Positions 45,311 through 58,547 of a stretch of DNA of 64,000 nucleotides are shown one piece after another. Each line of letters starts with the position of its first letter. Positions within the stretch are counted from its first letter, which is position 1. The stretch covers positions 34,605,217 to 34,669,216 of the forward strand of contig CP141139.1 of NCBI GenBank assembly GCA_035236585.1, in the 5' to 3' direction. The notes below the pieces were generated by a model. It saw only the letters and a list, made by a program, of their open reading frames with translations. It was not told the origin of the DNA and did not search any database. A program made the translations under genes and the position numbers. Source of the stretch: Warburgia ugandensis (lineage: Eukaryota > Streptophyta > Magnoliopsida > Canellales > Canellaceae).

Positions 45311-48300
45311 TCGTACCCACCTTATAAAAAATTTCGTCCTCGAAATTCTTTCCATGTCATTCCTCAACAATTCTAGAACATCCCTATATCACAAGACCCA
45401 CATATGGGATCATCATTTCATAGTCAAATGTCAATAAACAATTTGACATCATGTTATCTCCGAGAGCTCATACATATAAACCAATGTATGTTTTAAGCCA
45501 TTCTAAAATCGATACTTATATTGTGGTTAGAACACATAATAACCACACATATAATGCCATTTACACAAATAACACTTGCGTCGAAGAGTTAATCATTTGC
45601 TTAGATCTTGAGCATAAATAAATCTCCATGTCAACAAAATTGAAGTGCCACAACTCACATATAGGCAATTCCACGTCAAGTCCATTCCAGCGCATATTAC
45701 CTCATCATTAAGCAATGTATATTCATCAATCCATCTCACATCAACTCCTGAATAGGCAATACATGCCAATCAAAATTAGTGCGTATCTTCTCATCAATAG
45801 GCAATCATATGCTAATCAAAATCCAGTCCATAGCATAATCATGCTGTGAGTACCTAGAAGCCTGCCACCTAAAAGGTTGCCACCTAGAAGCCTGCCGGTG
45901 CCTCGGGCACCCGCCCTCATCGGCCGCCCTCTTAGACCACCCTCGTCGGCTACTCATAGGTATAAGCTAAAATTTTGAGCTAATTACACATAAGAAATGC
46001 TCTCATACTAAACATACTTTACAGTCACACCTCTCAGCTGCATGAGAAATCAGGATCGTATGCGTAATATAAAACAATACCCATGTCATTGCTATCCAGA
46101 GAACTCAATCATCCCATAATAACTGTTCACTAGACTAAAGAGACTATGAACCTTAATCATTAGTTTAACTAGTCCCAAATTATCACAGTCCCCATAATTG
46201 TATCTCTATTAGTAGAGGTATCGCAGTCAAGAAAATTCATCTTCTTTGACCATAATTCTTACTCACATACATTTATAGCAAATGATGAGTCCTTTAGATA
46301 CTCAGAATAATGCACAAGGACTTCTTGTGCTCATCAAAGTTATGGAATACACAAAAACATTATCTACCACATAATCATGACTCAACTCAGTAACTTCCAG
46401 AATTTTAGCACATCATATCCATACATACTACTAGTGTACTAATTTCATTAATTAATATCACCCCTAGCTTGTAATAATCGTAACAAGTTCCAAAAATTGT
46501 CTTAAAGACATATTAGTAACAATCCTCAGCTAGTGTTAACCAGGCCTCAAATCAATATCCACTAATATTATGCACCATCCAAGGCTGATCATATAGATCA
46601 TCAATATATGATAAAGAATATCAATTCTCCTCTGTGAAGCTATCAAATAATTAACAATCCGTACTTAGCAATAAGAATCTATCTTTCTTCTCACAAAGAG
46701 GATTAATGTATCCCATGAAGACCCACCAGGTGTGATAATCTCTTATCAAATAACTACCATAGCTAGAATTCTTCCAGTGCAGTCGGGGCCATCTTGTATG
46801 GCTCCTTAGGAAATGCCACTATATCTGATGCTAAATAAACATAAAAATCAATCTCTCATGATGTACAATCCTGAAACCTCCTCATGAAGATCGTGAATCT
46901 TCACACACCCTCTGTGTGCTCAATTTGTAGCCATTCTCTATCACCCACAATCACAAAACCAGGAGAACTCAGTACATCAGATGAGTACTATATTGCCTTC
47001 GAGGCAAGGTTAATGCAAATCTCAATGATGCCCCTTCTCACTCAAGAGTGAGATCAATAGTTATTTGGTATATCAAAAGTACATTTCATCTCACTGCAAT
47101 CAACTATCCTCTACAATAGAATCCATTCCAAGGATGATATCATAATCCCTTAAATCAAGGATGATAAAGTCAGTATCTATCTTCTCACTCGTCATCATTT
47201 CCACCAGTACTCGTTAAAGGTACTTACAAGTTTCAATAACTTGCCAATCAGTGTCATAACCTCCAACCCCAAGGATCTTTAAACGCATATAAAGGCATAT
47301 TCATCAGGGTGCCAACACTTAAACCAAAAGGCGACTGGATCCTAAATTAAGGAGGATCTTGTTATGTCTATCCACAATCGAAAGAGTACCATTCACAATG
47401 TAGGTTGAGGTTTGTACTTTCATCCAATAATGGTAATACTCATTATTACCAATGTGGGGCCATCTTGCACTATCTCCAATGTCAGTCAGTCTGACTCTTT
47501 GTCCACTAGGACAGTCTCTAAAAGAATATCTTAACTCTCCACAGTCAAAACATCTAAAGGGTTGTCACCATGATGGCGGCTATTGATGCCATTACCATTG
47601 TTGTGGTGGTCTACTAACTCTAAGACATAGTTGTCTAGGTGTCTGTCCTTACCACTAATGCACATTATGTCTCTCTTCTGTATCCCAACCCCGCCTGATC
47701 AAATGTTGCTGGCTCAATGGTCTCTGCAGTCATGTCAATGAAAGGTCTCTTGCCCTTACTAAGCTGACTTGAACTACCCATGTTCAAGTTTCTGCAATTA
47801 GTCTTGACCTAAAAGGATCCCTCTTTACATAGAGGTTATATTTGCACCTCGTAACTAGTGTAGAATGTGACACAATCATCTGATGCCTTAATACAATTGT
47901 CAACATATGGCAATCTATCCCTGGTCTCCTTCTTCATGGTGAAGGAGTTAGAGTAAGTCTCTTCAACTGAGTATACTGGTTCAGTACCATTGAATCATCT
48001 AATTCTTCTCTTCAAATGGCAAACCCCCTTAGTTTTCAAAAATACTAATTATAACAAGCCTTCCCAAGGGCCTTCTAGATAAAAGTCTTAGCAGTAGAGG
48101 AACACATCTTCTCCAATAACCATCCTTAAAATCCTCATAATTATATTTTCAGTGTCCTCACTTCCACTATTTCACTTTCTTGAACTAAGGAATTATTTCA
48201 TGGTCATATCAATCAAAATCATTTACAACTCAATTTATTTCACACTCAATGAAAATTATCCTTTATAATACTTCCTTAGTCATCAAAAACCACAATATCA

Positions 48301-49548
48301 TCTCTATCAATGTTGGATGTAAATCAATCATAATTAACTTCGTCTTGCCTTATTCACTTCTTTCTAGTTGATTTATTACAAAATCATTTCAATTCAAGAA
48401 TTATTCTCACAACTTAATCATCATGTCCTCCAGGTAATATGCACTTCAAATCATAATTAAAACCTCAAAAAATAATTTGTAAGTATTCATTCCCAATTAA
48501 TGTCTGATATCAATATCTTTGTAAGCTCAAGAACTCATTAGTTTTTATCTCACCTTATTCTCACAGCAATATTCATTCTCCACATCAACTTCAATAAATA
48601 TCTCTTCCCACTCGATTCACATCATTACCATTAACTATTATCATAAAAAGGTTGTTATCTCAATCATAATTGAAAATCCTCATAATGATTCATAGACATT
48701 TACTTTTCATTAATGACTAGCTTTCAACACCTCTTTATACACTAAACTCGCCAGTTTTTTTTTTTGTCTCAAAATCAGATATTTCATCCATAGGAACACT
48801 AGGATTTTATTTCATCAATTTTCAATGATTTTCCCCATATTACAAATTTTTTATCAAATAAACCCGCTTCAAGTTTCAACCGATACCACACTCCTCTCAA
48901 CTTTCTCAAGTTCTCAATAGTTGTGACCATTTTTTATCCTTCATCATTTTCATCATACTATTGTCATAACAAAAATTGTTAGACCTTTTCCAATAGTTTA
49001 CTCACACCATTCAAGTTAGAACTTGAACTCTTAAAAGCGAATCATATAAATATATCCACTATCATATAATAAGGTTTGCATATGCAATTATCAATCATAC
49101 TCCCCATCTAGATTCTATACTATAAGAATCATACACTTTCCTTGGAAGTTCGTTTTCACGTAATCATGCAAGGATTCAAAATATCATCTTTATTAAAGAA
49201 GGTTTGCCAATTCTCATGGCATCAATTATTCACAATCATCATATCTCTGTAATTCACAGTTAAGAATTACTTTGCCTCAATGGATTGTATATGTAATATC
49301 AGGCTCTATACCATTCAGGCCACTGAGTTTATGTCACAAGCTCCTTGCCCTGAAAACTCAGCAGGAATGGCAACTAGTGGAGTGGGGATGGACCTAGTCT
49401 TCCTTCAAGGAACCATCTATTAAGAGCCCAATAACACATTGTATAAGTATTTCTCCTATCTCCATCTAAGTCATGAACTTATGGGTTGTAACTCTAATTG
49501 GACCCTTAAAGTGGTGATGATGGAATAAACCGAGCTCTAATACCAAAC
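45311..49548 (-). pseudogene. Tekay 2 internal region: decayed gag-pol
   Basis: Minus-sense. The clearest piece is a gag zinc-knuckle remnant near 47575-47500, CFDCGELRYSFRDCP-like, where the histidine is replaced. A broken gag region precedes it (47980-47600), and RT-like debris matching the corresponding part of Tekay 1 lies near 46500-46200 by nucleotide similarity. A GC-richer patch at about 45850-45950 repeats CCACCTAGAAGCCTGCC. No open frame longer than about 60 codons exists and no integrase was recognised. 48100-49530 shows no protein similarity and probably corresponds to leader and early gag. Confidence 0.55.
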
Positions 49549-52500
49549 TATGACACCCCAGGTATTTCTAAACCTTTTTCCCAAAGTAATAATAATGATA
49601 ATATGTTTTAAGAAAAATAGATAGGATCCCTAAAATGAAAACTCAAATGTCTATAAATTTTTGTGCAGTATTAAAAGAATTAACTGGAAACAAAAACCTC
49701 AGGGGTCAACCACATTCCAAAAATGCAACAATAAATAAAATCAAATCCGGATACTTTGAGCATGCTCAATATAAAACCACAAGAAATGCACAAGCTAAGT
49801 AAAGACAATAATAAATCAAGTCAAAAAGCCACCAAGTTCCATCCATGATCACCACAATCATTACATCTAAAATTTAACGTTCACTAGACCATAGTATGGG
49901 TCCAATCCATCCAAATATGTAAACATCCCAATAAATTCCCAAAGGTCTAATACAAGTTTAAGAGACATACATTAATATGTTTATGAACACAAAACGTGGA
50001 TAGTCTTCAAGTCCTCGCCCAAATCAATGCTACTCCACCAGCTTTCCTTTCTAGCTGTCGTGCTCCAGATCTGAAGCATTGCAAAACAAAGTAATGCCTC
50101 AGTAAGCTATGCTTGTGTAAGTGATCATGATGGAGTAACATGTGAAAATCCCATGGTGAATCTCAAGAAACAAACATATATAAGGCACGTCAAATAATCA
50201 GACACTCATGATGGAGTAACATATGAAAATCATAAATCTTCACAAATAGATATCAACTCAAATCATGATGGCATGCAAGGCATGATACAAAGTACAGATG
50301 TGCATCCATCAAAATAATACGAGTCCATGTCCTCAAAATACTATGTATACAAGTCATGATAAATAGGGCACTGTATCAAAAACAATCCCAAGAGTGTCCC
50401 ACGATGCTCAATCACCTGTGATGAGTACTCATACCAACCCTGGGTCTCTCTCGTGCAGCCCGCATCAACCCCCAGAGTCCCTCATGGCCTAGGCCCAGCT
50501 TGTCCCAGTTTACCCCACATATAAATCCACATGAGCATACAAAATAATAGTATGGGCTACTATGCTGCAGTGGCAACCCCAACAGGATCTGAACCTCTGC
50601 CACTCCCCGTTGACACCCAAACGGGAGACTTTCTCCGTCCCCATGGGAAGGAATGGACCCGTAGGAGAGACTATCCATGATACCACCACCTATGTACTTG
50701 ACCCTGTATCACTTAGGGGCAGTATCTAATCATCATCATCATCATCACAAAGTCAGAGGGCGGGTGGCCAACCCTATAACCCTCCTAGCATAGTACCCAC
50801 CGGGTGGAAGCACCCGTCATAAATCAACAACAAGTCACAAATCATGGAAAGACTCCATAAAATAATCTCAATAAGTATGATCAAAACTCATGATAATTAC
50901 AGTACGTCACGTGTAAAACATGGTTATTCGCATAAATGAAACATCATAATACTAGCAAGAAGTATGAGCACATTTATGTGATCATGAGAAAACACAAAAG
51001 CACATGCCTCAAGAACTTTAGAAAAAAGGTCATGGTTACTGAAATCACGGAGAAACTTAGAATGAAATCACCTACCTCGATAATGGTGATGCACTAATCA
51101 AGCACGTGGGCAATGTCACGTCGCGCGCTCTGACATACATGTCACATCATAAGTCATCTATCACTTAGCAATTCAATGAGATCTATTCTTCTAATCCCCT
51201 AGATCATCTCATATTCGATGTATCCCATCAAGGTCTAAGGCTTGATCATCCATTGATCAACTTGATCTAAGTTATCTAATAGTATTTAGTGGTTTAACCA
51301 TTTAAAAGGTGTTTAGATCTAGTTTTTTATCTTGAATCTAGGTCTATGTCGTTAAGACAATCACACGCCTCTTTCAGATCACGATTTGGACCTCTGTAGC
51401 TCTTAAAATCACATTTTTTGTGAATGCACAGCTCAAAAAGATCCAAAAATCAAGAAAAAACCACGTCGCACGTGGCACATGTGCAGCCTGCGAGTGCACG
51501 CTTGCAATTTGCATGCGCACATGTAAGTGTGTGCCACGAGCGTGTGCTCATGTGCCACCACACATCGTCACGTGCGCTCATCGCCCGATGCGCCTGCATG
51601 CGTTCTAGCCCAAGCGTCTCCTGCATGCGCCGTCGAGCTGCTGCTAATGGGTGCCATCGTCGGGAATGGTAGCCGGACTCTGATTGCCGCCGGTGACTCT
51701 CAAGTGTCCAAATGGTGCGATTTTTGCACCGTTTCGCTTAGTTTTTTGGATAGATCCTGTTTTTAAGTTCCCTTTCAACAAATTCTATCATTATCTCATG
51801 TTTTTACATTATTTTCATCATGTTCTTAAAAATCTTCTTCTTACTATTTTCTAACTTTTCCTACATTCCTAGCCATCCGATCACTATGAAAATTCATGGG
51901 TTTGTTCTTTGTGTTACTATGCACAAGATGAACGGTTCATATCACAATCTGAAATCATTTCATTGGGTTAGTTTTGCGAAAACAATAGAATTTATCCAAT
52001 TGCCGAAAAAATGACTTTCCACGTCATTTCCAGCATTAAAACTCATGAAAACTCTGCACCTTATTGGAATGGAGAATGTGTCAAGGGGGAAGCTTACCTT
52101 GAATTAGGCCGATTGATTACAGCTGAAATCCATCGCGCGCTGCAGCAAGTGGAAAAAGGCACTCTTGCTGGAAAAGTAGCAGTTGCCGATGATCTGTCGT
52201 TGGTGACACGGGAACTGAGAGGGGAGAAGAAATGGCTATGCAGGAAAACAAGTCGGCATTTTAAAGCCTTATTTGTGGGTTCCCGCGTATGGGCCCCAAG
52301 CATATTTACTATTTTACTTCCTTTTTCCATTTTATTAAATACTATAATTAAAATAATTAGCCATTCTTCTTCTGGTCTCCGATTTTAGTGTTCTTGGTGG
52401 CATTGGATTCTATTTTTTGAGTACATTCCAATTATTGAGGTTTTAACTCATGATTTAATCTCTAAAATTCTCAATTCCACAATTACCTCAATTTTTTGCA

Positions 52501-52550
52501 AAATTTCACAAATCATGCATTTTCAAAATTCAAAAATGGCGGATAGTACA
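49549..52550 (-). repeat. Tekay 2 LTR, right copy
   Basis: 3002 bp, from TATGACACCCC (TG mutated to TA) to GGATAGTACA. The stem-loop is at 50072-50101, and the GC-rich block at about 51465-51690 is shorter than in the left copy. A CATCATCATCATCATC run lies at about 50731. The primer site abuts it at 49534-49545. Confidence 0.93.
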
Positions 52551-52555
52551 CATGA

Positions 52556-53205
52556 TCCTTAAACAACTTTGGTGGCATGCCTTTCGTTAAAGGATCTGCA
52601 ATCATTAGCTCAGTACGAATGTGTTCAATGAGCACTTCATTCCTTTTTATGTGCTCTCTGACTACTAAGTACTTAATGTCAATGTGTTAACTATGACTTC
52701 CACTTTTATTATTCTTAGCAAAGAACACAACAGCTGAATTATCACAGTATATCTTCAATGGCCTAGAGATGGAATCAACAACTCGAAGCACAGAAATGAA
52801 ACTCTTCAACCATATACCTTGCCGGGTCACCTCAAAACAAGAAACAAACTCATCTTTCATAGTGGAAGTAGCAATCAAAGGCTGCTTTGTAGTTCTCTAA
52901 GATATAGCTCCTCTAGTAAATAAGAAGATATATCTAGTTGTTGATTTGCTCGAATCAAGACAACCAACAGAGTTTGAATATGAATATCCAACAACCTCCA
53001 AGTCATCAGTCTGTCTATATGTAATTATGTAATCTTTAGTCCCTTCAATGTATGACATGACCTTCTTTACAGCTCTCCAGTGGTCCAAACTTGGGTTACT
53101 TTGATATCTTCCCAACATTCCAACTGCAAATGCAATGTCTGGTCTAGTACACACCTGAGCATACATCAAGCTTCCAACAACTGAAGTATAAGGAAAGTTT
53201 TTAAT
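52556..53205 (-). pseudogene. Copia B RNase H domain
   Basis: Minus strand. MMYAQVCTRPDIAFAVGMLG begins at 53169, followed by DHWRAVKKVMSYIEGTKDY and a stop in place of the aromatic residue before RTTKQ (near 52897). Next come STMKDEFVSCFEVTRQGIWL (52872-52813), LKIYCDNSAVVFFAKNNK, a second stop near 52690, and EHIRTELMIADPLTKGMPP (about 52625-52570) up to K-D-H at the Tekay 2 insertion. The strand order and the DPLTKGMPP ending are those of Ty1/copia RNase H. It is disabled by two stops and by the insertion. Confidence 0.88.
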
Positions 53206-54015
53206 CTATTCCCTTTCAAGGTCATTCTTGGGACATTGATTCAAATTGAATCTGTCACCCTTAACAATAGGTGTTATATTAGGTAAACAATCTTTTATCC
53301 AAAATCTCTCAAAAACTTTGTTGATATAGGCTTCTTGAGACAAGCCCAAAATACCCTGAGACCTATCTCTATCAATCTTAATGCCAATGATATAAGATGC
53401 CTCACCCATATCCTTCATATCAAAGTTTTGAGAGAGAAATTGTTTCACCACATATGGCAATCCCATATCATTAGTTGCAAGCAAAATGTCATCCACGTAT
53501 AGGACTAGAAAAATGATCTTACTCCCACTAACCTTATGATATATACATTCATCCAAAATGTTTGCTACAAAACCAAATGAAGAGGTAACATTATGAAATT
53601 TTAAATACCATTGATGGGAGGCTTGTTTCAGTCCATATATAGAATTTTTAAGCTTGCAAACTAAATGATGACCATCACTTGAGACAAAACCTTCAGGTTG
53701 TTTCATATAAACATCTTCCTCTAAATCATCATTGAGAAATGCCGTTTTCACATCCATTTGATGTAAATCTAAGTCAAAATGAGCAACCAATGCCATGATG
53801 ATACGGAAAGAATCCTTTTTAGAAACAAAAGAAAATGTTTCTCTATAATCAATTCCTTCCTTTTGTGTGAATCCTTTTGCAACAAGTCTAGCCTTGTATT
53901 GCTCAATGTTGCCTAATGAATCTTTCTTGGTTTTGAAAACCCATTTACAACCAATGGTCTTAGCCCCATTAGGCAACTCTACAAGATCTCAGACTTGATT
54001 GTCTATCATAGAATC
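53206..54015 (-). pseudogene. Copia B reverse transcriptase
   Basis: A 256-codon open stretch (53976-53206) starts MPNGAKTIGCKWVFKTKKDS and continues ARLVAKGFTQKEGIDYRETF, DLDLHQMDVKTAFLNDDLEE and the intact active-site region FLVLYVDDILLATND near 53510-53470. It ends near LNQCPKNDLERE. The YVDD box and the KWVFK and QMDVKTAFL boxes are all present. It is cut off from integrase by frame breaks at about 53976-54040, where the usual E-A-M-x-x-E-M start is damaged. Confidence 0.92.
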
Positions 54016-55127
54016 CATCTCATCATTCATAGCATTATGTCATAAGTTAGATTTACTACTATTCATAGCTTGTGAAAATGTCTCAAGGTCATTATCAACA
54101 CAAATATCATAGTTAGATTCTTGTAGGTAGACAACGCAGTCAGTAGAAATTGCTGACTTCCTTACTCTAGTAGATCTCCTCAAAGGTACATCATTAACCT
54201 CTTGGGGAGGCTCATGATCATCAACTTGTTGTGGTTGATGATCAATGGGATCTACTAAAACATTACCAACATGACCTGGATTTTCAACAACTAGTTGTCC
54301 AATATCCATCACATTTTGATGGGTGTCATTAATAATAACTAATCTACAGCTTGATGTAGGAGTTGAATCAGAAATACGATTTTCCTCAAAAATTAAATTT
54401 TGAGGTCGAACACACCTACTAACCACGTCGTTCTCAAGAAATTTAGCATTTCTTAATTCCACAATTCTACTACTATGGGATGGACAATAAAATCTGTATC
54501 CCTTAGCATTTTTAGCATATTCAATAAAATATGCACTAACAGTCCACAGGTCCAACTTCTTTTCATATGGATTATAAGCTCTAACTTCAGCCAGACAACC
54601 CCAGATGAGTATATGTCTCACACTCGGTTTCCAACCTTTCCATAATTCAAATGGCATTTTAGAAACAGCCTCAGTTGGAACTTGATTTAATATATACGTT
54701 GCTATTTTTAGAGCTTCACTCCATAATGACAAAGGAAGATTGGAGTTGCTAAGCATACTCCTCACCATATCCATTAAAGTTCTATTTTTTCTTTCTACTA
54801 CACCATTTTGATCTGGTGAACCAGGAAAGGTGTTTTGAGCTACAATACCTTGCTCTTAAAGAAACTTAGCAAATGGACTAGGTACCTGTCCAGTCCCTGT
54901 GTACCTTCCATAATATTCACCGCCTCTATCAAATCTCACGATTTTGATTTGTTTACCACATTGTTTATCTACCTCTATTTTATATATTTTAAAAGCATCC
55001 AACGCTTCGCTCTTATTATGAAGCAAGTAAAGATACATAAATCTTAAGTCATCATCTATAAAGGTAATGAAATATTTTTGACCATCCATGCTCACGTCAC
55101 GACAATAAATGTCAGTGTGTATGATCT
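54016..55127 (-). pseudogene. Copia B integrase
   Basis: The core has its three acidic positions: the first Asp in an IIHTDIYCRD segment near 55107, the second in IVRFDRGGEYYGRY near 54940, and the Glu in [11 protein letters not shown] near 54795. These lie in different frames. The long frame 54774-54040 carries [40 protein letters not shown] and a C-terminal linker with [19 protein letters not shown] frameshift near 54850 separates core and tail, so no single frame encodes the enzyme. Confidence 0.88.
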
Positions 55128-56012
55128 CTAATATGCAGAACTCCTCTTTGCACCCTTTTTAGACTTATTGGTTCGCTTGCCTTTAATGCAGTCCACATAT
55201 GAATCAAAGTCTGTAAAATCAAGAGTCTCAAGAACTCCATCTTTTACTAACCTTTTGATTCTATCAATGGAGATATGTCCTAATCTCCGGTGCCACAACA
55301 TAGAGGATTTCTCATTCATAATGTTATGCTTAATACCAGCGTTACCATGCATAGCCATGACTTCATTGGAGACATCATTATTTAAATGAATTTTGTACAA
55401 ATCATCATTCATTGTGCCACTACCAACAAGTACTGAATTTTTGTATAAATTAAAAGAAGTTTTATGAAAGTAGAAGGAAAATCTAAATGGTACAAGTTTA
55501 GATACAGAAATCAAATTCCTAGAAAAGCTTAGAATATAAAAGGTTCTTTTCCAATCAAGTACAAAGCCAATTTGTAAAATAAGTCTATATGTCCTCACAG
55601 CTTTGACAAGTGAATGCATCTTGTTTCCTGAATAGATGCTCCATTCACTTTCCATCGGCCTCCTTTGATTTAGAAAACCCTGCATGGTATTACAAATATG
55701 AATTATAGAACCAGAATCAATCCACCATGTGATATGTGAAACATCAACCATATTAAATTCACAACATACAAAAAAATTTCGATTACCTTTCTTTTCCTGC
55801 CAAGCCTTCCTCTTAGGACAATCTTTCCTCATGTGTCCTTTCTTTTTACAAAAGAAACACCTCATAGCCTCCTTTTTATTAGTATGGGCTATAGCTTTGC
55901 CTTTCACTTTCCTTTTAATGGCTTGCTTCTTGTCCTTTTTATGAGTCGTCATACGTGCACTCTCACCCATTTCTTGAACTAATCTCTCCTCTTCTTGAAC
56001 ACACATGGTCAA
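55128..56012 (-). pseudogene. Copia B gag zinc knuckle, protease and GAG-pre-integrase
   Basis: A 294-codon frame. Residues 52-65 form a perfect CX2CX4HX4C zinc knuckle (CFFCKKKGHMRKDC, 55859-55818). WWIDSGSIIHICN (D99-S100-G101, near 55718) is the protease active site. SSMLWHRRLGHISIDRIKRL (about residues 236-255) is the GAG-pre-integrase region with both zinc-binding His. In its C-x-x-C partner only one Cys is left (SYVDCIKGK, Tyr in place of the usual first Cys), so the integrase zinc site is likely lost. Confidence 0.9.
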
Positions 56013-56575
56013 GAGTTCATTAATTGACCAGTTTTCCTTATGTGTGTTATATGAAATTTTAAACGGTCCATACTAAGAAGGGAGAGAGTTCAAGACAAAA
56101 TACACTAAAAAGGACTCAGATATCTCAATCTGCAGTGACTTTAACTAAGTATCTATGTCCCTCATCTGCATAATGTACTCATGCATGCCTCGAGTGCCAA
56201 TCAATCTCATTGATGACAACTTGTTCATTAGGGTGCTAGTCAATGCTTTATCTGATGACTCAAATTGTTCATCAATGGCATTCATAAGATCTTTGACATT
56301 CACACTTTCAAGTATCGACCCATGGATGCTAGTACTAATACGAGATTTAATGAACATCATGTTGAAGCAATTAGATCACTCCCAATGTTCATACAGAGTG
56401 ATCTGGGCATGAGTATTGGATTCCTTAATTTCAAGAGGCTCTTCCTTCTAAAGACCATAGTGAAGATCCATACACCCTAAATGAAGGAGAATTTTCTCCT
56501 TCTAGAATTTATAGTTGTCACCAGTTAAGTAGGGAACTTCAGATTTTTCATCAGACAATATTAATAATTGAATAA
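56013..56575 (-). pseudogene. Copia B gag (UBN2-like) N-terminal part
   Basis: The N-terminal region reads VPYLTGDNYKF near 56535 and ILLHLGCMDLHYGL near 56500, with frame breaks. MMFIKSRISTSIHGSI (56360-56313), DLMNAIDEQFESSDKALTST and MRLIGTRGMHEYIMQMRDID (to about 56146) follow. These match the plant copia gag pattern MF(I)K...ISxxIRGSI...L...KLxxMK. The gag frame does not connect to the zinc-knuckle frame. Confidence 0.82.
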
Positions 56576-57265
56576 CTGCAAATAAATAAAATAAATAAAT
56601 AACACATGCTTACTAACAATTATGAGGCATAATCCATCAATCATAATGATAAGCTTACCAATGCAAGTCATATAAAAAATATGAATAACTATGTCATTAA
56701 AATCTACCTGTGGGCAAAGATTTTAACACAAAATTGATTCACTAATAGTTATGATAAAACTAATAAATTATACTTATTTCTTAATGCCTGTGGGCTAATT
56801 AAGAAATAAATACTATTTTACTATTTCATCCTAATTAACCATAATAATATAATACTTTTCCTGTAGCATAAAATTACTATATCAATATGTTAATTAGAAT
56901 TTGATGTCATTTAAAAACTTAATATGATCATCAATTTTAATTAAACACTTATTATATGTATTTTCATCTTTAAGGATGATGTGGCAATCCTCAAATATTA
57001 AATACATATTGATCACATGACATCCAGGAAATAATCAAGACAATTCCATATAAGCATACTATAAATAAAATTAAATAATTTATTATTTTTATAATGTCTT
57101 AAAATTAAACTTTAATTATTAACTAATTTAGAAAAAAATTCTAAAATAACAGTCAATTAATTCTAGAAATTTAAAGAACAAATTAAATTAATTTTGACCA
57201 TTTGTTCATATATCAAGTTTAAGAAAATTTTATAAGAGGTGTACTTATGTATCACACTTTCTCTT

Positions 57266-57299
<34 letters not shown>

Positions 57300-58533
57300 C
57301 CATCGTCACTTCCATTTAGAAAACCCCAAAACAGATTCCCTCTTCCCTTTCGTTATCTCCCTTTTTTCACAAATCCAGACCCTAGCAAAGCCTCATCAGT
57401 GATGATGCAACCAATGGCCAATGATCCAATAATCATGCCGAATCAGCAGCACCAGTCTAGGAAGGTGGTCACCATGGTTGCGCTGATCTAAGCAATGTTG
57501 TCAGCCATTTAAGCATGAAAAGCAGAGAGAGTAAGAAAAAATCTTCCATTATGCAAATCCAACATTTTCTCCCTCTCTTCCAAAACGAGCCCCCATCCAA
57601 ATCCTCATCACTAATGGATTTGATGCAGTAAAATATCACTGTAGTTAAGTGAGATAATCCCACAAGAAAATGCAAGCATCAAGGGGAAAAAACCAGCATG
57701 TTCACTGGGAAAGAAAATAGCTATAGAGAGAGGATAGGGTGCAGCCAGCCACATTAGTTGGCCATGTCAGTCAGGTGCATCTGGCAGTGCAGAAAATTGG
57801 AAACATTAGGTGGGTTTTCTTGTTTTTTAGCCAGATTACACCAGCCATTCGCATTTGGCTACAAATCAAGCAAAGAAATAGGAGGAAGGGTAGAGGTGTG
57901 ATCGTTGCTCTAGCAAGCACACCAGATTATTGGTGTTGGAGTGAAGGGAAAACAATGAAATGGGTTTCTTCACACTATGATGAAGATCGAAAGTGAGAAA
58001 ACATGGGGTTAGATTAGAGAGGTAAGCTTCCCTTCAGCAGTGACGACTTCCTGCTCTAGACAATGAGAAAGACAACGATGAACTGGAATGTTTATAACCC
58101 AACACACCTTCTGATCTGAAACCCAAATAACCTTCTATAACTGTCCATCATATATACCCATTTATCCATTTTCGTCATCCTCATTCAAGGATCCAGTATG
58201 GAACATTCTCACTGTCTTAAGGTAGTATTTTACATGAAAAAGGGTAATGGGTACGGTGTGAAATTTTCCCAATTTTCATCTTGAACAAATTTCTGTAATT
58301 GACAACTCTCAAGGCCCTCATCTATTGATTCATTTAAGAATCCTGATTTAGAGGCACAAAAAATCTCTGTATTCCACATGGAAGAAATGGCAGCATTTGT
58401 TGATAGCTTTTGCATGGTAGATGTTTTAGATATGGGAGCAACTACCAATGGTGTTAGATTCCTATGATTTCAGTCCAGCCATTTCACAATCAAAAATGAA
58501 AATAACATAGGCTGCTGGGTAGAGGAATCAGAT
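56576..58533 (-). other. Long leader of copia B, non-coding as far as seen
   Basis: About 2 kb between the primer site and gag, long for a copia element. 56576-57300 is very AT-rich and ends in a TA microsatellite at 57274-57299. 57300-58530 has a more balanced composition and small open frames on both strands that I cannot assign (for example 57739-57996 plus, 57469-57675 minus). A captured host fragment is possible but unproven. Confidence 0.5.
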
Positions 58534-58545
58534 GCTTCGATACCA
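58534..58545 (-). other. Primer binding site of copia B
   Basis: Element-sense TGGTATCGAAGC, two bases inside the 5' LTR. The plant initiator-Met consensus TGGTATCAGAGC differs at two adjacent positions (AG to GA). Confidence 0.85.
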
Positions 58546-58547
58546 CA

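Larger units (their letters stand above)
42248..52550 (-). mobile_element. Tekay 2: complete long-LTR Ty3/gypsy element nested in copia B
   Basis: LTRs at 42248-45310 and 49549-52550 flank a 4.2-kb interior. The 5-bp target duplication CATGA is exact (42243-42247 and 52551-52555). The primer site, element-sense TGGTATTAGAGC, is at 49534-49545, one base off the tRNA-iMet consensus. The polypurine tract with the same CGAGGACGAAATTT context as Tekay 1 is at 45311-45325. This is a separate family from Tekay 1: the LTRs share blocks but do not align closely end to end. The insertion interrupts copia B inside the last K-D-H codons of RNase H, so Tekay 2 arrived later. Confidence 0.92.
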
